In this document: one piece after another, positions 52,916 to 59,108 of the stretch | How positions within the stretch are numbered: the first letter of the stretch is position 1 | Layout: each line of letters starts with the position of its first letter | From: Geofilum rhodophaeum | GTDB taxonomy: Bacteria; Bacteroidota; Bacteroidia; Bacteroidales; Marinilabiliaceae | DNA length: 61,601 bases | Assembly (NCBI RefSeq): GCF_002210225.1 | Contig: NZ_MWUJ01000018.1 | Location: 1,465 to 63,065 of the forward strand | Direction: 5' to 3' | Position numbers and translations under genes: made by a program | Notes under the pieces: generated by a model | Database searches by the model: none | Seen by the model: the letters and a program-made list of their open reading frames with translations, nothing else | What the model was told of the DNA's origin: nothing

Positions 52916-53866
52916 ATGGTCAAAAGCATACCAGAAAAAAATAACGAAGCCTATTTAGCTTATCAAGCTTTAAAATCTAATGGTGATTTGGATAACTTGG
53001 CGGTAATCCGCTCTATTGAAGATTTTTGTCAATACTTGGTAAGTCTTTCTAAAAGTATCTACAAAAGGACTCCTAAGCCTAAGCGTATTCATCAATTTAT
53101 TTTCAATACCGCTCCCTGCGGAAGGGGTATAGATGATTATTATAGGGCAAATGTTTTTGCTGCGAAGGATAGTTTAATTAGGCTTATAGCAATTGTCCAG
53201 CAGCAAGCAATATCTAGTGTTTTAAAGCGTGTGCTTATTGACTTTATCTGTGATTTAAAGCCGTTTGTTGTTTTTTTTGACAAAGAGCAAAATTACAACT
53301 GGTTAGTTGGGAGTACCAATACGCATACTTCAAATTTCTATTATAGTCTGGCCCGTAATGTTTTTTACCATGGAAAACCGGGAGGCAATCAGGAAGAGCA
53401 GCAAACTTTATCCTCTGCAACACCATTTATTATTCGCCAAAGTATTGAGTACAAAATTAAGCGTATTCTTGGCATTGATTTTATAGCAATTTCAGGAAGG
53501 CCTCATCAAACTGCTGCCAAGCTTTATTTTAAGTTTCTTAGAAGGAACTCGGCTTATTTTAATGCGCGAGGTTTTGATTTTGAGATAATTGAATTAATTT
53601 ATAATTGGACTCATCTATTTATTCATGGTGGTTACAGAGCTGCTCCTTGGGTTACCGAAAGCGCATTACATTATTTGAATGAGTTTTTTTATTCAGGGGC
53701 TACTTCAGACGCATCACGTCTCACAAAATTTGCTTCGGTCGAAATTATGGCGTCGGATCTGCCGGCCTTAAAGCAGCAGATTCAAGCTGTTGTAGCAGAG
53801 TGCTTAGGTTCTGAGGCGCAGATTGTTTGGTTATCCAGGCTTGAAGTGGCAATCTTGAAAGACTAG
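52916..53866 (+). CDS. Unrecognised 316-residue protein, convergent module gene
   Basis: The protein is not recognised. It is soluble, predominantly helical, with C/H-containing RIHQFIFNTAPCGRGIDDYY, an IRQSIEYKIKRILGID segment and LIYNWTHLFIHGGYRAAPW, a pattern of polar-aromatic helices reminiscent of HEPN-like bundles, though no R-x4-6-H signature is clear. It is transcribed towards the SMP-30-like gene and away from the nuclease set, inside the same repeat-bracketed module. The 52656-52915 gap upstream holds nothing else I recognise. Confidence 0.6.
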   Translation: MVKSIPEKNNEAYLAYQALKSNGDLDNLAVIRSIEDFCQYLVSLSKSIYKRTPKPKRIHQFIFNTAPCGRGIDDYYRANVFAAKDSLIRLIAIVQQQAISSVLKRVLIDFICDLKPFVVFFDKEQNYNWLVGSTNTHTSNFYYSLARNVFYHGKPGGNQEEQQTLSSATPFIIRQSIEYKIKRILGIDFIAISGRPHQTAAKLYFKFLRRNSAYFNARGFDFEIIELIYNWTHLFIHGGYRAAPWVTESALHYLNEFFYSGATSDASRLTKFASVEIMASDLPALKQQIQAVVAECLGSEAQIVWLSRLEVAILKD

Positions 53867-53883
53867 CAGACTGGGGTTTACTA

Positions 53884-53947
53884 GAGCGAATTGGGTCCAC
53901 GAATTGGTCCACGAATTACACTAATTGCACGAATTGCACTAATTGAG
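53884..53947. repeat. ACGAATT-type short tandem repeats, right copy
   Basis: GAATTGGGTCCACGAATTGG and several ACGAATT or ACTAATT words, followed 11 nt later by the intact SMP-30-like gene end. It matches the left copy at 49720-49812 in content and order, giving direct repeats around a 4-kb module. Confidence 0.85.
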
Positions 53948-53958
53948 GAGCTGCGGTG

Positions 53959-54864
53959 TTAGTAGGCGCCTTTTACTTTCATGTCAACGAGGTACACTGA
54001 TTTGGAGGCGGTGATGAACAGTTTGTTGCGTTCTTTTCCACCGAATGTGACGTTTGCGGTCCAGTCTTCGGGGATGGGGATTTGATCAATTTGTTGTCCT
54101 TCTTTGTTAAATACGCTTACGCCATCGGCATTGGTGATGTAGATGTTGCCGCGCTGGTCCAGGGTCATGCCGTCTGAACCTTTTTCGAACAGGAGTTTTC
54201 GGTTGCTGAGGCTGCCGTCTGCCTGGATTTGATACGAATAGGTTTTGCCGTCTGCTATATCTGAGACGTAGAGGAGGGTGTTGTCGGGGGTGCCAATTAT
54301 TCCGTTGGGGGTCTGGAGTTTGTCGGCAACGCGTGTGAGTTGTGTGCCTTGGGGGTTTAAATAGTAAACGCATTGGGCATCTTGTGGCATTTGTTGGTGG
54401 TTCCACCAGGGGCGTTGGTAATAGGGGTCGGTGATGTAGATGCCGCCTTTGTTGTCGATCCATAAATCGTTGGGTCCGTTAAGGGGTAGGCCGTTGTATC
54501 CTTCGGCTAAAATGCTTAGCTCGCCGTTTGGGTTGATGGAGATGAGCTGATTGTTTAAATCAGCGCAACTAATGAGCTTGCCTTCTCTGTCGAAGTACAT
54601 GCCGTTGGAGCGATGTGAGCTGTCTGTAAACACGGAGAAGGAGTTGTCTTCCTGGGTCCATTTAATGATTTGGTTGTTGGGTTGATCGGTAAAATAGACG
54701 TTGCCTTGCTTGTCGGTTGCCGGGCCTTCGGTAAAGGTGAAGGCATTGCTGAGGAGTATGGGCTGTGCGCCTTCGGCTACTACGCGCTGGTCTTTTGGGG
54801 ATTGTACGCATGCGCTTGTGAGTAGGAGGCTGGTTAGGAGGGTGATGAAGATGTGTGTTTTCAT
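53959..54864 (-). CDS. SMP-30/gluconolactonase-like lipoprotein
   Basis: The 301-residue protein has a lipoprotein signal (LLTSLLLTSAC, Cys at about 19) and the six-bladed beta-propeller pattern of SMP-30/gluconolactonase/LRE proteins: FTEGPATDKQGNVYFTDQPN, RSNGMYFDREGK, NGPNDLWIDNKGGIYITDP, TPNGIIGTPDN, SDGMTLDQRGN. Conserved Glu, Asn and Asp metal ligands are present in these motifs. It probably hydrolyses sugar lactones in the periplasm. Its 3' end lies at the border of the repeat-bracketed module. Confidence 0.9.
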   Translation of the reverse strand: MKTHIFITLLTSLLLTSACVQSPKDQRVVAEGAQPILLSNAFTFTEGPATDKQGNVYFTDQPNNQIIKWTQEDNSFSVFTDSSHRSNGMYFDREGKLISCADLNNQLISINPNGELSILAEGYNGLPLNGPNDLWIDNKGGIYITDPYYQRPWWNHQQMPQDAQCVYYLNPQGTQLTRVADKLQTPNGIIGTPDNTLLYVSDIADGKTYSYQIQADGSLSNRKLLFEKGSDGMTLDQRGNIYITNADGVSVFNKEGQQIDQIPIPEDWTANVTFGGKERNKLFITASKSVYLVDMKVKGAY

Positions 54865-54940
54865 GGTATGGTTGTTTGGTGTTGGTTGACAGTCGAATGT
54901 TAAAATGGACCAAAAGTATTGTTTTGCATACAGTTTAGTG

Positions 54941-54948
54941 TATCTTTG
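54941..54948 (+). promoter_or_regulatory. Orphan -7 box on the plus strand
   Basis: TATCTTTG matches TAnnTTTG; no plus-strand gene follows within 850 bp, only the hairpin at 54988-55019. It may direct a short untranslated RNA or be fortuitous. Confidence 0.3.
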
Positions 54949-54987
54949 TGATGCTCATCTTTCCTTATTTAGGGAGAAGGAGTTTCG

Positions 54988-55019
54988 GAGGACGATGCAT
55001 CTGGATATGCACCGTCCTC
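54988..55019. other. Stable hairpin downstream of the orphan promoter
   Basis: GAGGACGATGCAT and ATGCACCGTCCTC pair over 12 of 13 positions with a 6-nt loop. No T run follows on either strand, so a structured RNA element is as likely as a terminator. Confidence 0.5.
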
Positions 55020-55024
55020 TGCGT

Positions 55025-55489
55025 TTATAATATATCTTTGAGTTTGCTTTTCATCTTCTTTTTCATTTTCTTTTTGCCGTTTATGCGCTCTTCGGTACTG
55101 AATATTTCTATCTTTTTATTTGTTTTTTCATCGATATGATATTTGACCCAATGCAGCCGTTGCGAACGATGTATTTCAAAAATTCTTTGGGTATAAGTTC
55201 TTCCATGTTTTTGTTTTGCCAATGGACCTGTTTTTTTAGCGAGATGTTTTGCGATGGAAGGCTGTGCTGCATCTTTGTTTGTCGGTTTCTACTTTTCTTA
55301 GTACGTGGTTTTGTGGGGTTCAAAGGGGTGATATAGAATATTATGCATCTCTATGCTTGAATACCCCAGCAATTCGGGTTTGGGTTGATGCCGATTGTGT
55401 ATCAGTATGTTCTGATATTGGAAATTTTCTAAATACATGGCCTTGCGTTTTGTTGCACCAAATTTATCTAAAATGGTTGCCATTCGCAA
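55025..55489 (-). pseudogene. Degraded gene: short frames in two or three phases
   Basis: Minus-strand peptides that look real but sit in different frames: residues reading NILIHNRHQPKPELLGYSSI (55298-55489) and, further on, an Arg-rich end with RIFEIHRSQRLHWVKYHI (open from about 55280 to 55025, TTG start possible at 55222). Stops and phase changes lie between them. I read this as one decayed gene with an EIHRSxRLHWxxxHI motif seen in phage-like C-terminal domains, or two small gene fragments. Low certainty. Confidence 0.35.
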
Positions 55490-55552
55490 TTCTTCGATGG
55501 GGTAGGGCTAAGGACCGCTGGCTTACAAATTGCTGAGGGGGGATTTTTAAAG

Positions 55553-55640
55553 AAGGAGCCTGGGCGACTGCTTTGTTGTTGGGGCCTGCTTGCTCCTTCA
55601 AATGTAATGAATTTGCATGGGATTGTGATGGTGTGATGAT
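55553..55640. repeat. Intact copy of an about 88-bp repeat
   Basis: The unit runs TTTTTAAAGAAGGAGCCTGG ... GGGGCCTGCTTGCTCC ... GAATTTGCATGGGATTGTG. A second copy is split into two parts at 56352-56398 and 57080-57121, with TA-gene remnants between them. Confidence 0.75.
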
Positions 55641-55666
55641 GGGGGTGACTGTATTTGGGATACTAA

Positions 55667-55705
55667 AAATCCCTGAAGGACTGGGTAGCAGCTCTTCAGG
55701 GATTT
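55667..55705. terminator. Terminator-like hairpin
   Basis: AAATCCCTGAA (55667-55677) pairs with TTCAGGGATTT (55695-55705). Followed by GTTTGTTG on the plus strand and by A/T-rich sequence on the minus strand. It may serve the intergenic transcripts between the repeat and the next gene. Confidence 0.4.
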
Positions 55706-55778
55706 GTTTGTTGTTGGGTGTTTGTGCGTTTAAGCTTCCTACTGCCAACAGTAGGGCAATGGTTAGTAGTTGTTATAT
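55690..55778 (-). pseudogene. Signal-peptide-like fragment without start codon
   Basis: The minus strand encodes QLLTIALLLAVGSLNAQTP, a typical Bacteroidota signal peptide with a following mature start, but an in-frame stop lies immediately upstream and no ATG is available. The frame continues to 55464 with no recognisable domain. It may be the front of an exported gene destroyed by rearrangement. Confidence 0.3.
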
Positions 55779-55783
55779 ATTTG
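55776..55783 (+). promoter_or_regulatory. Putative -7 box of the pRiA4b ORF-3-like gene
   Basis: TATATTTG matches TAnnTTTG and lies 22 nt before the ATG at 55806. Confidence 0.4.
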
Positions 55784-55805
55784 TAGAAATCTAAAATTCA
55801 ATTTT

Positions 55806-56357
55806 ATGAAAAAGGTGTTTCAGATTCAGATTTCTTTGAAAGGTGTAAAGCCAAGGGTGTGGCGGCGGGTTTTGGTGCCGTCGGATGTTTTATTGTCTGA
55901 TTTTCATAGGATTATTCAGATGTCGATGGGGTGGACCGATACGCACTTGCATCAGTTTTATATTAAGGGGTTGTTGTACGGATCACCAATGGAGGATGAT
56001 TTGGATGATTTTGGGGTGGAGGACTATACTGGTCTTAAACTGAATGCTTTTCTGAAAAAGGAAAAGGATAAGTTGCAGTATGATTACGATTTCGGTGATA
56101 ATTGGGAGCATACGGTTGTTTTGGAGAAGATTCTGCCGTTTGATGACAAGCTGCAGTATCCTGTTTGTGTTGCGGGCCGGATGAGTTGTCCGCCGGAAGA
56201 TTGTGGCGGGGCCTGGGGTTATATGGATATGTTGGAGGTGCTGAAGCAGCCGGAGCATGAGGAGTATAAAAGCTATATGGAGTGGATGGGGGGTCCGTTT
56301 GATCCGAAAGAGTTTGATAAGGGGCTGGTTAATAAGGCTCTGAGGGGTGCTTTTTAA
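55806..56357 (+). CDS. Plasmid pRiA4b ORF-3-like protein
   Basis: The 183-residue protein belongs to the PF07929 family: FQIQISLKGVKPRVWRRVLV, MGWTDTHLHQFYI and the motif YDYDFGDNWEHTVVLEKIL, followed by CPPEDCGGAWGYMDML. Members occur as passengers of plasmids and IS1096-type elements; the biochemical function is unknown. The ATG at 55806 fits the family length and follows a -7 box; an upstream TTG at 55770 is less likely. Its stop codon lies within the start of a split repeat copy. Confidence 0.88.
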   Translation: MKKVFQIQISLKGVKPRVWRRVLVPSDVLLSDFHRIIQMSMGWTDTHLHQFYIKGLLYGSPMEDDLDDFGVEDYTGLKLNAFLKKEKDKLQYDYDFGDNWEHTVVLEKILPFDDKLQYPVCVAGRMSCPPEDCGGAWGYMDMLEVLKQPEHEEYKSYMEWMGGPFDPKEFDKGLVNKALRGAF

Positions 56358-56398
56358 AGCAGGAGCCTGGGCGACTGCTTGGTTGTTGGGGCCAGCTT
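56352..56398. repeat. Left half of a split repeat copy
   Basis: TTTTTAAAGCAGGAGCCTGG ... GGGGCCAGCTT matches the first half of the copy at 55553-55640 and breaks off at about 56398. Confidence 0.7.
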
Positions 56399-56572
56399 TA
56401 ATAGGGTGGTCAGGGTAACGGCTTCTCCGTATAGTGCAATGTCGATATCAGAACCGGGTCTATGGGTTTGTAGAGCACGTGAACCAAAAATTTTAGCTGC
56501 CTCAATTTCTGGATGAAGCTTTAATGCATCGGTGATGCTGTTTAGGTGTTTCTCTGTCAGCCCAAAATTCAT
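56354..56572 (-). CDS. MNT-type nucleotidyltransferase antitoxin, C-terminally truncated
   Basis: The 72-residue product has the MNT signature IFGSRALQTHRPGSDIDIAL (G-S-x-x-x and D-x-D) but ends after VTLTTLLKL, where family members of about 100 residues continue with the third acid. The last ten codons are encoded by the repeat half at 56352-56398, so the gene was cut precisely at the repeat junction. MNT proteins pair with HEPN toxins and inactivate them by nucleotidylation. This copy probably lacks full activity. Confidence 0.7.
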   Translation of the reverse strand: MNFGLTEKHLNSITDALKLHPEIEAAKIFGSRALQTHRPGSDIDIALYGEAVTLTTLLKLAPTTKQSPRLLL

Positions 56573-56823
56573 TGTTCTGTTTTGTGTTTGAGCATGGTTT
56601 GTTCAAAGCTTTCAAAGGCCTTAAAATAATGGTTGATTATTTTTTCCAGAATGGCATCGGCGGTTTCTTCGTCGTAGGTATGGAAGGACAGGTTGCGGCT
56701 GCTGATCATATCCATCCATATTTCTCCATTGCTTATAAGATCAAGGTTGAAGGCTCTTCTGGAGGTGTCTTTTGAACCAAAGAGCTCTTGCTGTCCTTTG
56801 CTTTCAAGAAAGTTTTTCTGCAT
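56569..56823 (-). CDS. HEPN-family (HI0074-like) substrate-binding protein, N-terminally truncated
   Basis: The 84-residue product corresponds to the C-terminal part of HI0074-like HEPN proteins, with ESKGQQELFGSKDTSRRAF, WMDMISSRNLSFHTYDE (the R-N-x4-H-type motif) and a final helix. The N-terminal helices are missing: the current start lies in the 3' end of the UPF0175 gene and overlaps it by 20 nt. The 4-nt overlap with the MNT gene is intact. The combination looks like a rearranged MNT/HEPN TA pair. Confidence 0.65.
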   Translation of the reverse strand: MQKNFLESKGQQELFGSKDTSRRAFNLDLISNGEIWMDMISSRNLSFHTYDEETADAILEKIINHYFKAFESFEQTMLKHKTEQ

Positions 56824-57067
56824 CCTTCTCTATGTCCTGTTTGTTCAAGAGGGAAATGGGTATGCGATTATTCGATAAAAGTTTGTCGAATTCGAGTCGC
56901 GATAAGCCCGCCAGTTGTGCGGCTTTTCCAATCGTTAGTTTTTCTTGTTGGTACAAATGAATGGCCAACGATATCTTAATATTTTGTTTCAACTCTATTT
57001 CATCAGCATTTATGGCAAGTAGGAGGTCTGATGGAATGTCGATGGTAATGGATGTGAGTGTTTTCAT
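56804..57067 (-). CDS. UPF0175 family antitoxin, partner lost
   Basis: The 87-residue protein has the family motif TIGKAAQLAGLSRLEFDKLL near the C-terminus and SITIDIPSDLLLAIN at the N-terminus, as in the gene at 242-499. The ATG at 57067 gives the family length. Instead of a PIN toxin gene, a truncated HEPN frame follows in overlap. It is therefore probably an orphan antitoxin in a composite locus. Confidence 0.75.
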   Translation of the reverse strand: MKTLTSITIDIPSDLLLAINADEIELKQNIKISLAIHLYQQEKLTIGKAAQLAGLSRLEFDKLLSNNRIPISLLNKQDIEKDAEKLS

Positions 57068-57079
57068 TTTGTTGGTTTT

Positions 57080-57121
57080 TTGCTCCTTCAAATGTAATGA
57101 ATTTGCATGGGATTGTGATGG
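57080..57121. repeat. Right half of a split repeat copy
   Basis: TGCTCCTTCAAATGTAATGA and ATTTGCATGGGATTGTGATG match the second half of the copy at 55553-55640. Together with the left half at 56352-56398 it frames a 680-bp insertion. Confidence 0.7.
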
Positions 57122-57149
57122 CGCCTGCGTTTAAGTTTTAGTGGGGGGC

Positions 57150-57830
57150 TTACCCCTCTATCTTCTTCACTATACTTTCGTGGATGACTTGTGGCGGGAG
57201 CCATTGGTGGTTGGGGCCGAAGCAGGGTATTTCGAATAAGTTGGGCTGCTCGGTGAGGAGGGTGAGGTATTCGGTGAGGACGTTTTGTTGCAGTTGCAGG
57301 GAGGCTTCGTGGATGTCGGTTTTGCCGTTGAGGTAGTCGCGGTCGGCCCCGGTGCGCTGGTTGCTGAGGCTGGCCCGGATGCTGGCGAAGGGTACGTTGA
57401 GGAAGAAGGAGGCGCTGGGTTGGGGCAGTTGGTTGTGCTCAAATTCGAAGTGCAGGATCCATTCTTTGAGTTGTTGTTTTTGCTGTGGATCGGGGGTTTT
57501 GGCGCACTGAAAGGCGATGTTGGAGTTGACGTAGCGGTCCATAACGATGGTGTAGCCATCGTTTAACCATTGTTGCAGGGTGGCTTTGTGTTCGTTGCGG
57601 TCTTCGGCAAACAGCAGGGCTACGAGTTGGGGGTGTACGGCTTCGAGACTGCCGAATTCTCCCCGCAGGTATTGGGCGATGAGGCTGCCGTAGTGCCCTT
57701 GGTTGAGCATGGGGAAGTGGATGAAGCGGTGTTTGTGGCCTTGCCGGGTGAGGTGCCGGGTGAGGAGTTCTATTTGGGTGGATTTGCCGGCGCCGTCGAG
57801 GCCTTCGATGGTGATGATTTTTCCTTGCAT
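57150..57830 (-). CDS. tmk: Thymidylate kinase
   Basis: The 226-residue protein has the P-loop ITIEGLDGAGKSTQ at residues 6-19, the DRYVNSNIAFQ motif (the DR-Y of the dTMP site) and a C-terminal lid region. It phosphorylates dTMP to dTDP. Length and motifs match the family, although the LID sequence RTGADRDYLNG is somewhat unusual. A likely core gene that marks the border of the accessory stretch. Confidence 0.88.
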   Translation of the reverse strand: MQGKIITIEGLDGAGKSTQIELLTRHLTRQGHKHRFIHFPMLNQGHYGSLIAQYLRGEFGSLEAVHPQLVALLFAEDRNEHKATLQQWLNDGYTIVMDRYVNSNIAFQCAKTPDPQQKQQLKEWILHFEFEHNQLPQPSASFFLNVPFASIRASLSNQRTGADRDYLNGKTDIHEASLQLQQNVLTEYLTLLTEQPNLFEIPCFGPNHQWLPPQVIHESIVKKIEG

Positions 57831-57904
57831 GTTGTTGGCTGCTGTTGTTTGGGCCTCAAAGATAGAATTTTTTGGGATGGGGATTGGCTGTGGGCTGTTT
57901 TTGC

Positions 57905-58180
57905 TTAAAATTTGGGGAGACTGCCGGCGAGGGTGCGGAGCAGCAGGGGGGCTGAGGCGCCCACGTTGAGGGCAACGAGGGCGCTGAGGGGTTGGTTGCT
58001 GAGGAGGTACACCCAGGCGAGGAAACCGCCCAACATGGGGTTGATGAGGTAGGGGAGGTAGTACACAGGGTCGCGGAAGTTGGGGCGTTCTTCTTTGGGT
58101 ACTTTGGGGAGTTCGGCGAGACTGAGCAGCTGGATGGCGAGGGCGCCTCCGGCGGCGATGAGTATGAGTTGGAGGTCCAT
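57905..58180 (-). CDS. Small membrane protein of unknown function
   Basis: The 91-residue protein has three hydrophobic segments (LILIAAGGALAIQLLSLAEL, LLGGFLAWVYLL-like and LSALVALNVGASAPLLLRTL) and a conserved-looking PKEERPNFRDPVYYLPYL loop. I do not recognise it. It is 4 nt downstream of the 58185-58478 gene and so probably co-transcribed with it. Confidence 0.55.
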   Translation of the reverse strand: MDLQLILIAAGGALAIQLLSLAELPKVPKEERPNFRDPVYYLPYLINPMLGGFLAWVYLLSNQPLSALVALNVGASAPLLLRTLAGSLPKF

Positions 58181-58184
58181 GGGC

Positions 58185-58478
58185 TTAGTATCTTCGGTTT
58201 TTAAAGGCGCCTATTACTTTGTTGACGAGTCCGGGTTGGGCCGGACTTGGGTCTTTGGCGCTGCTGGTGGCTTTGCGGGCTTTGCTTTTGGGGGCTGTTT
58301 GGGCCTGCTTTGGGGGACTGTCGCTGCCGTTGTTTTGGAGGTCGGCCTGGAGTTGTTGTTGCATTTTCAGGCCTTGTTCCTGGGCTTGGTGGCGACTGGG
58401 TGCCAGTATCCACAAGGGGAGCTGGTGTTGCTTGCCGTTGGGCAGCTGGAGCTGGATTTCGATTTTGTAGTTTGGCAT
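58185..58478 (-). CDS. Small basic protein of unknown function
   Basis: The 97-residue protein starts with a beta-rich segment (NYKIEIQLQLPNGKQHQLPL) and continues with a Gln/Lys/Ala/Ser/Pro-rich low-complexity tail and a basic end (VIGAFKNRR). It forms a two-gene unit with the small membrane protein. No family was recognised. Confidence 0.5.
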   Translation of the reverse strand: MPNYKIEIQLQLPNGKQHQLPLWILAPSRHQAQEQGLKMQQQLQADLQNNGSDSPPKQAQTAPKSKARKATSSAKDPSPAQPGLVNKVIGAFKNRRY

Positions 58479-58513
58479 GGTGTTGGGTTTGTGGGGATTA
58501 AAGATAGTGATTG

Positions 58514-58654
58514 TACACGAATTTCACGAATTGGTCCACGAATTTCACGAATTAGTCCACGAATTTCACGAATTGGCACGTATTGAAGCGCAGCGGGGCT
58601 GATTTTTCTGAGCGGAGGGTAGGTGAAGGTGTTTTGGGAGATGGGGGGAGATGG
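58514..58654. repeat. ACGAATT repeats plus 73-bp direct repeat, left of hipBA
   Basis: ACGAATTTCACGAATTGGTC words are followed by a 73-bp unit (58582-58654, ATTGAAGCGCAGCGGGGCTG ... GATGGGGGGAGATGG). The unit recurs at 60459-60531 with two mismatches. hipBA lies between them. Confidence 0.85.
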
Positions 58655-58787
58655 AGATGTTGGGGGTGATGGGGGGGCGGAGCTGGTGGAGTGTTTTTTT
58701 GAGGTGTATTATTTTGTGGTGTGTATTTTGAATAATGTAAAATAGTTTATACATTGTGGAGTGTTTTTATATTAAATAATTTACGTT

Positions 58788-59108
58788 ATGGCCAGGGGTA
58801 GTGTGGTGTTGTTGCCTAAAAGCATGAAGCTTTTGCAAACATTGGGGGAGAATATAAAGTTGGCGCGTTTGCGCAGGAAGTTGACGATGAGTCAGGTGGC
58901 GGAACGGGCAGGGATTTCTCGTCCCACGCTTTCTGCTCTGGAAAAGGGGAGTCCGGCTGTTTCTTTGGGGGTTGTTCTTCAGGTTTTGTTGGTGCTGGGT
59001 TTGGAGAGGGATCTTTTGCTTTTGGCGGAAGATGATGTTTTGGGAAGAAAGCTTTTGGATGCTGAGCTTCTTGTTAAGGAACGGGGTCCGAAAATGAAAA
59101 GGAAATGA
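58788..59108 (+). CDS. hipB: HipB-like antitoxin, XRE family
   Basis: The 106-residue protein has the HTH LARLRRKLTMSQVAERAGIS, RPTLSALEKGSPAVSLGVVL, followed by a basic C-terminal tail (KERGPKMKRK), as in HipB. It binds operators upstream of hipBA and neutralises HipA. The ATG at 58788 is used; a further ATG (58824) is possible. It overlaps hipA by 4 nt. Confidence 0.9.
   Translation: MARGSVVLLPKSMKLLQTLGENIKLARLRRKLTMSQVAERAGISRPTLSALEKGSPAVSLGVVLQVLLVLGLERDLLLLAEDDVLGRKLLDAELLVKERGPKMKRK

Noticed and set aside
55806-56357. Insertion sequence because of the IS1096 passenger-like gene
   Set aside because: No transposase gene or terminal inverted repeats are visible around it; the family is also widespread outside IS elements.
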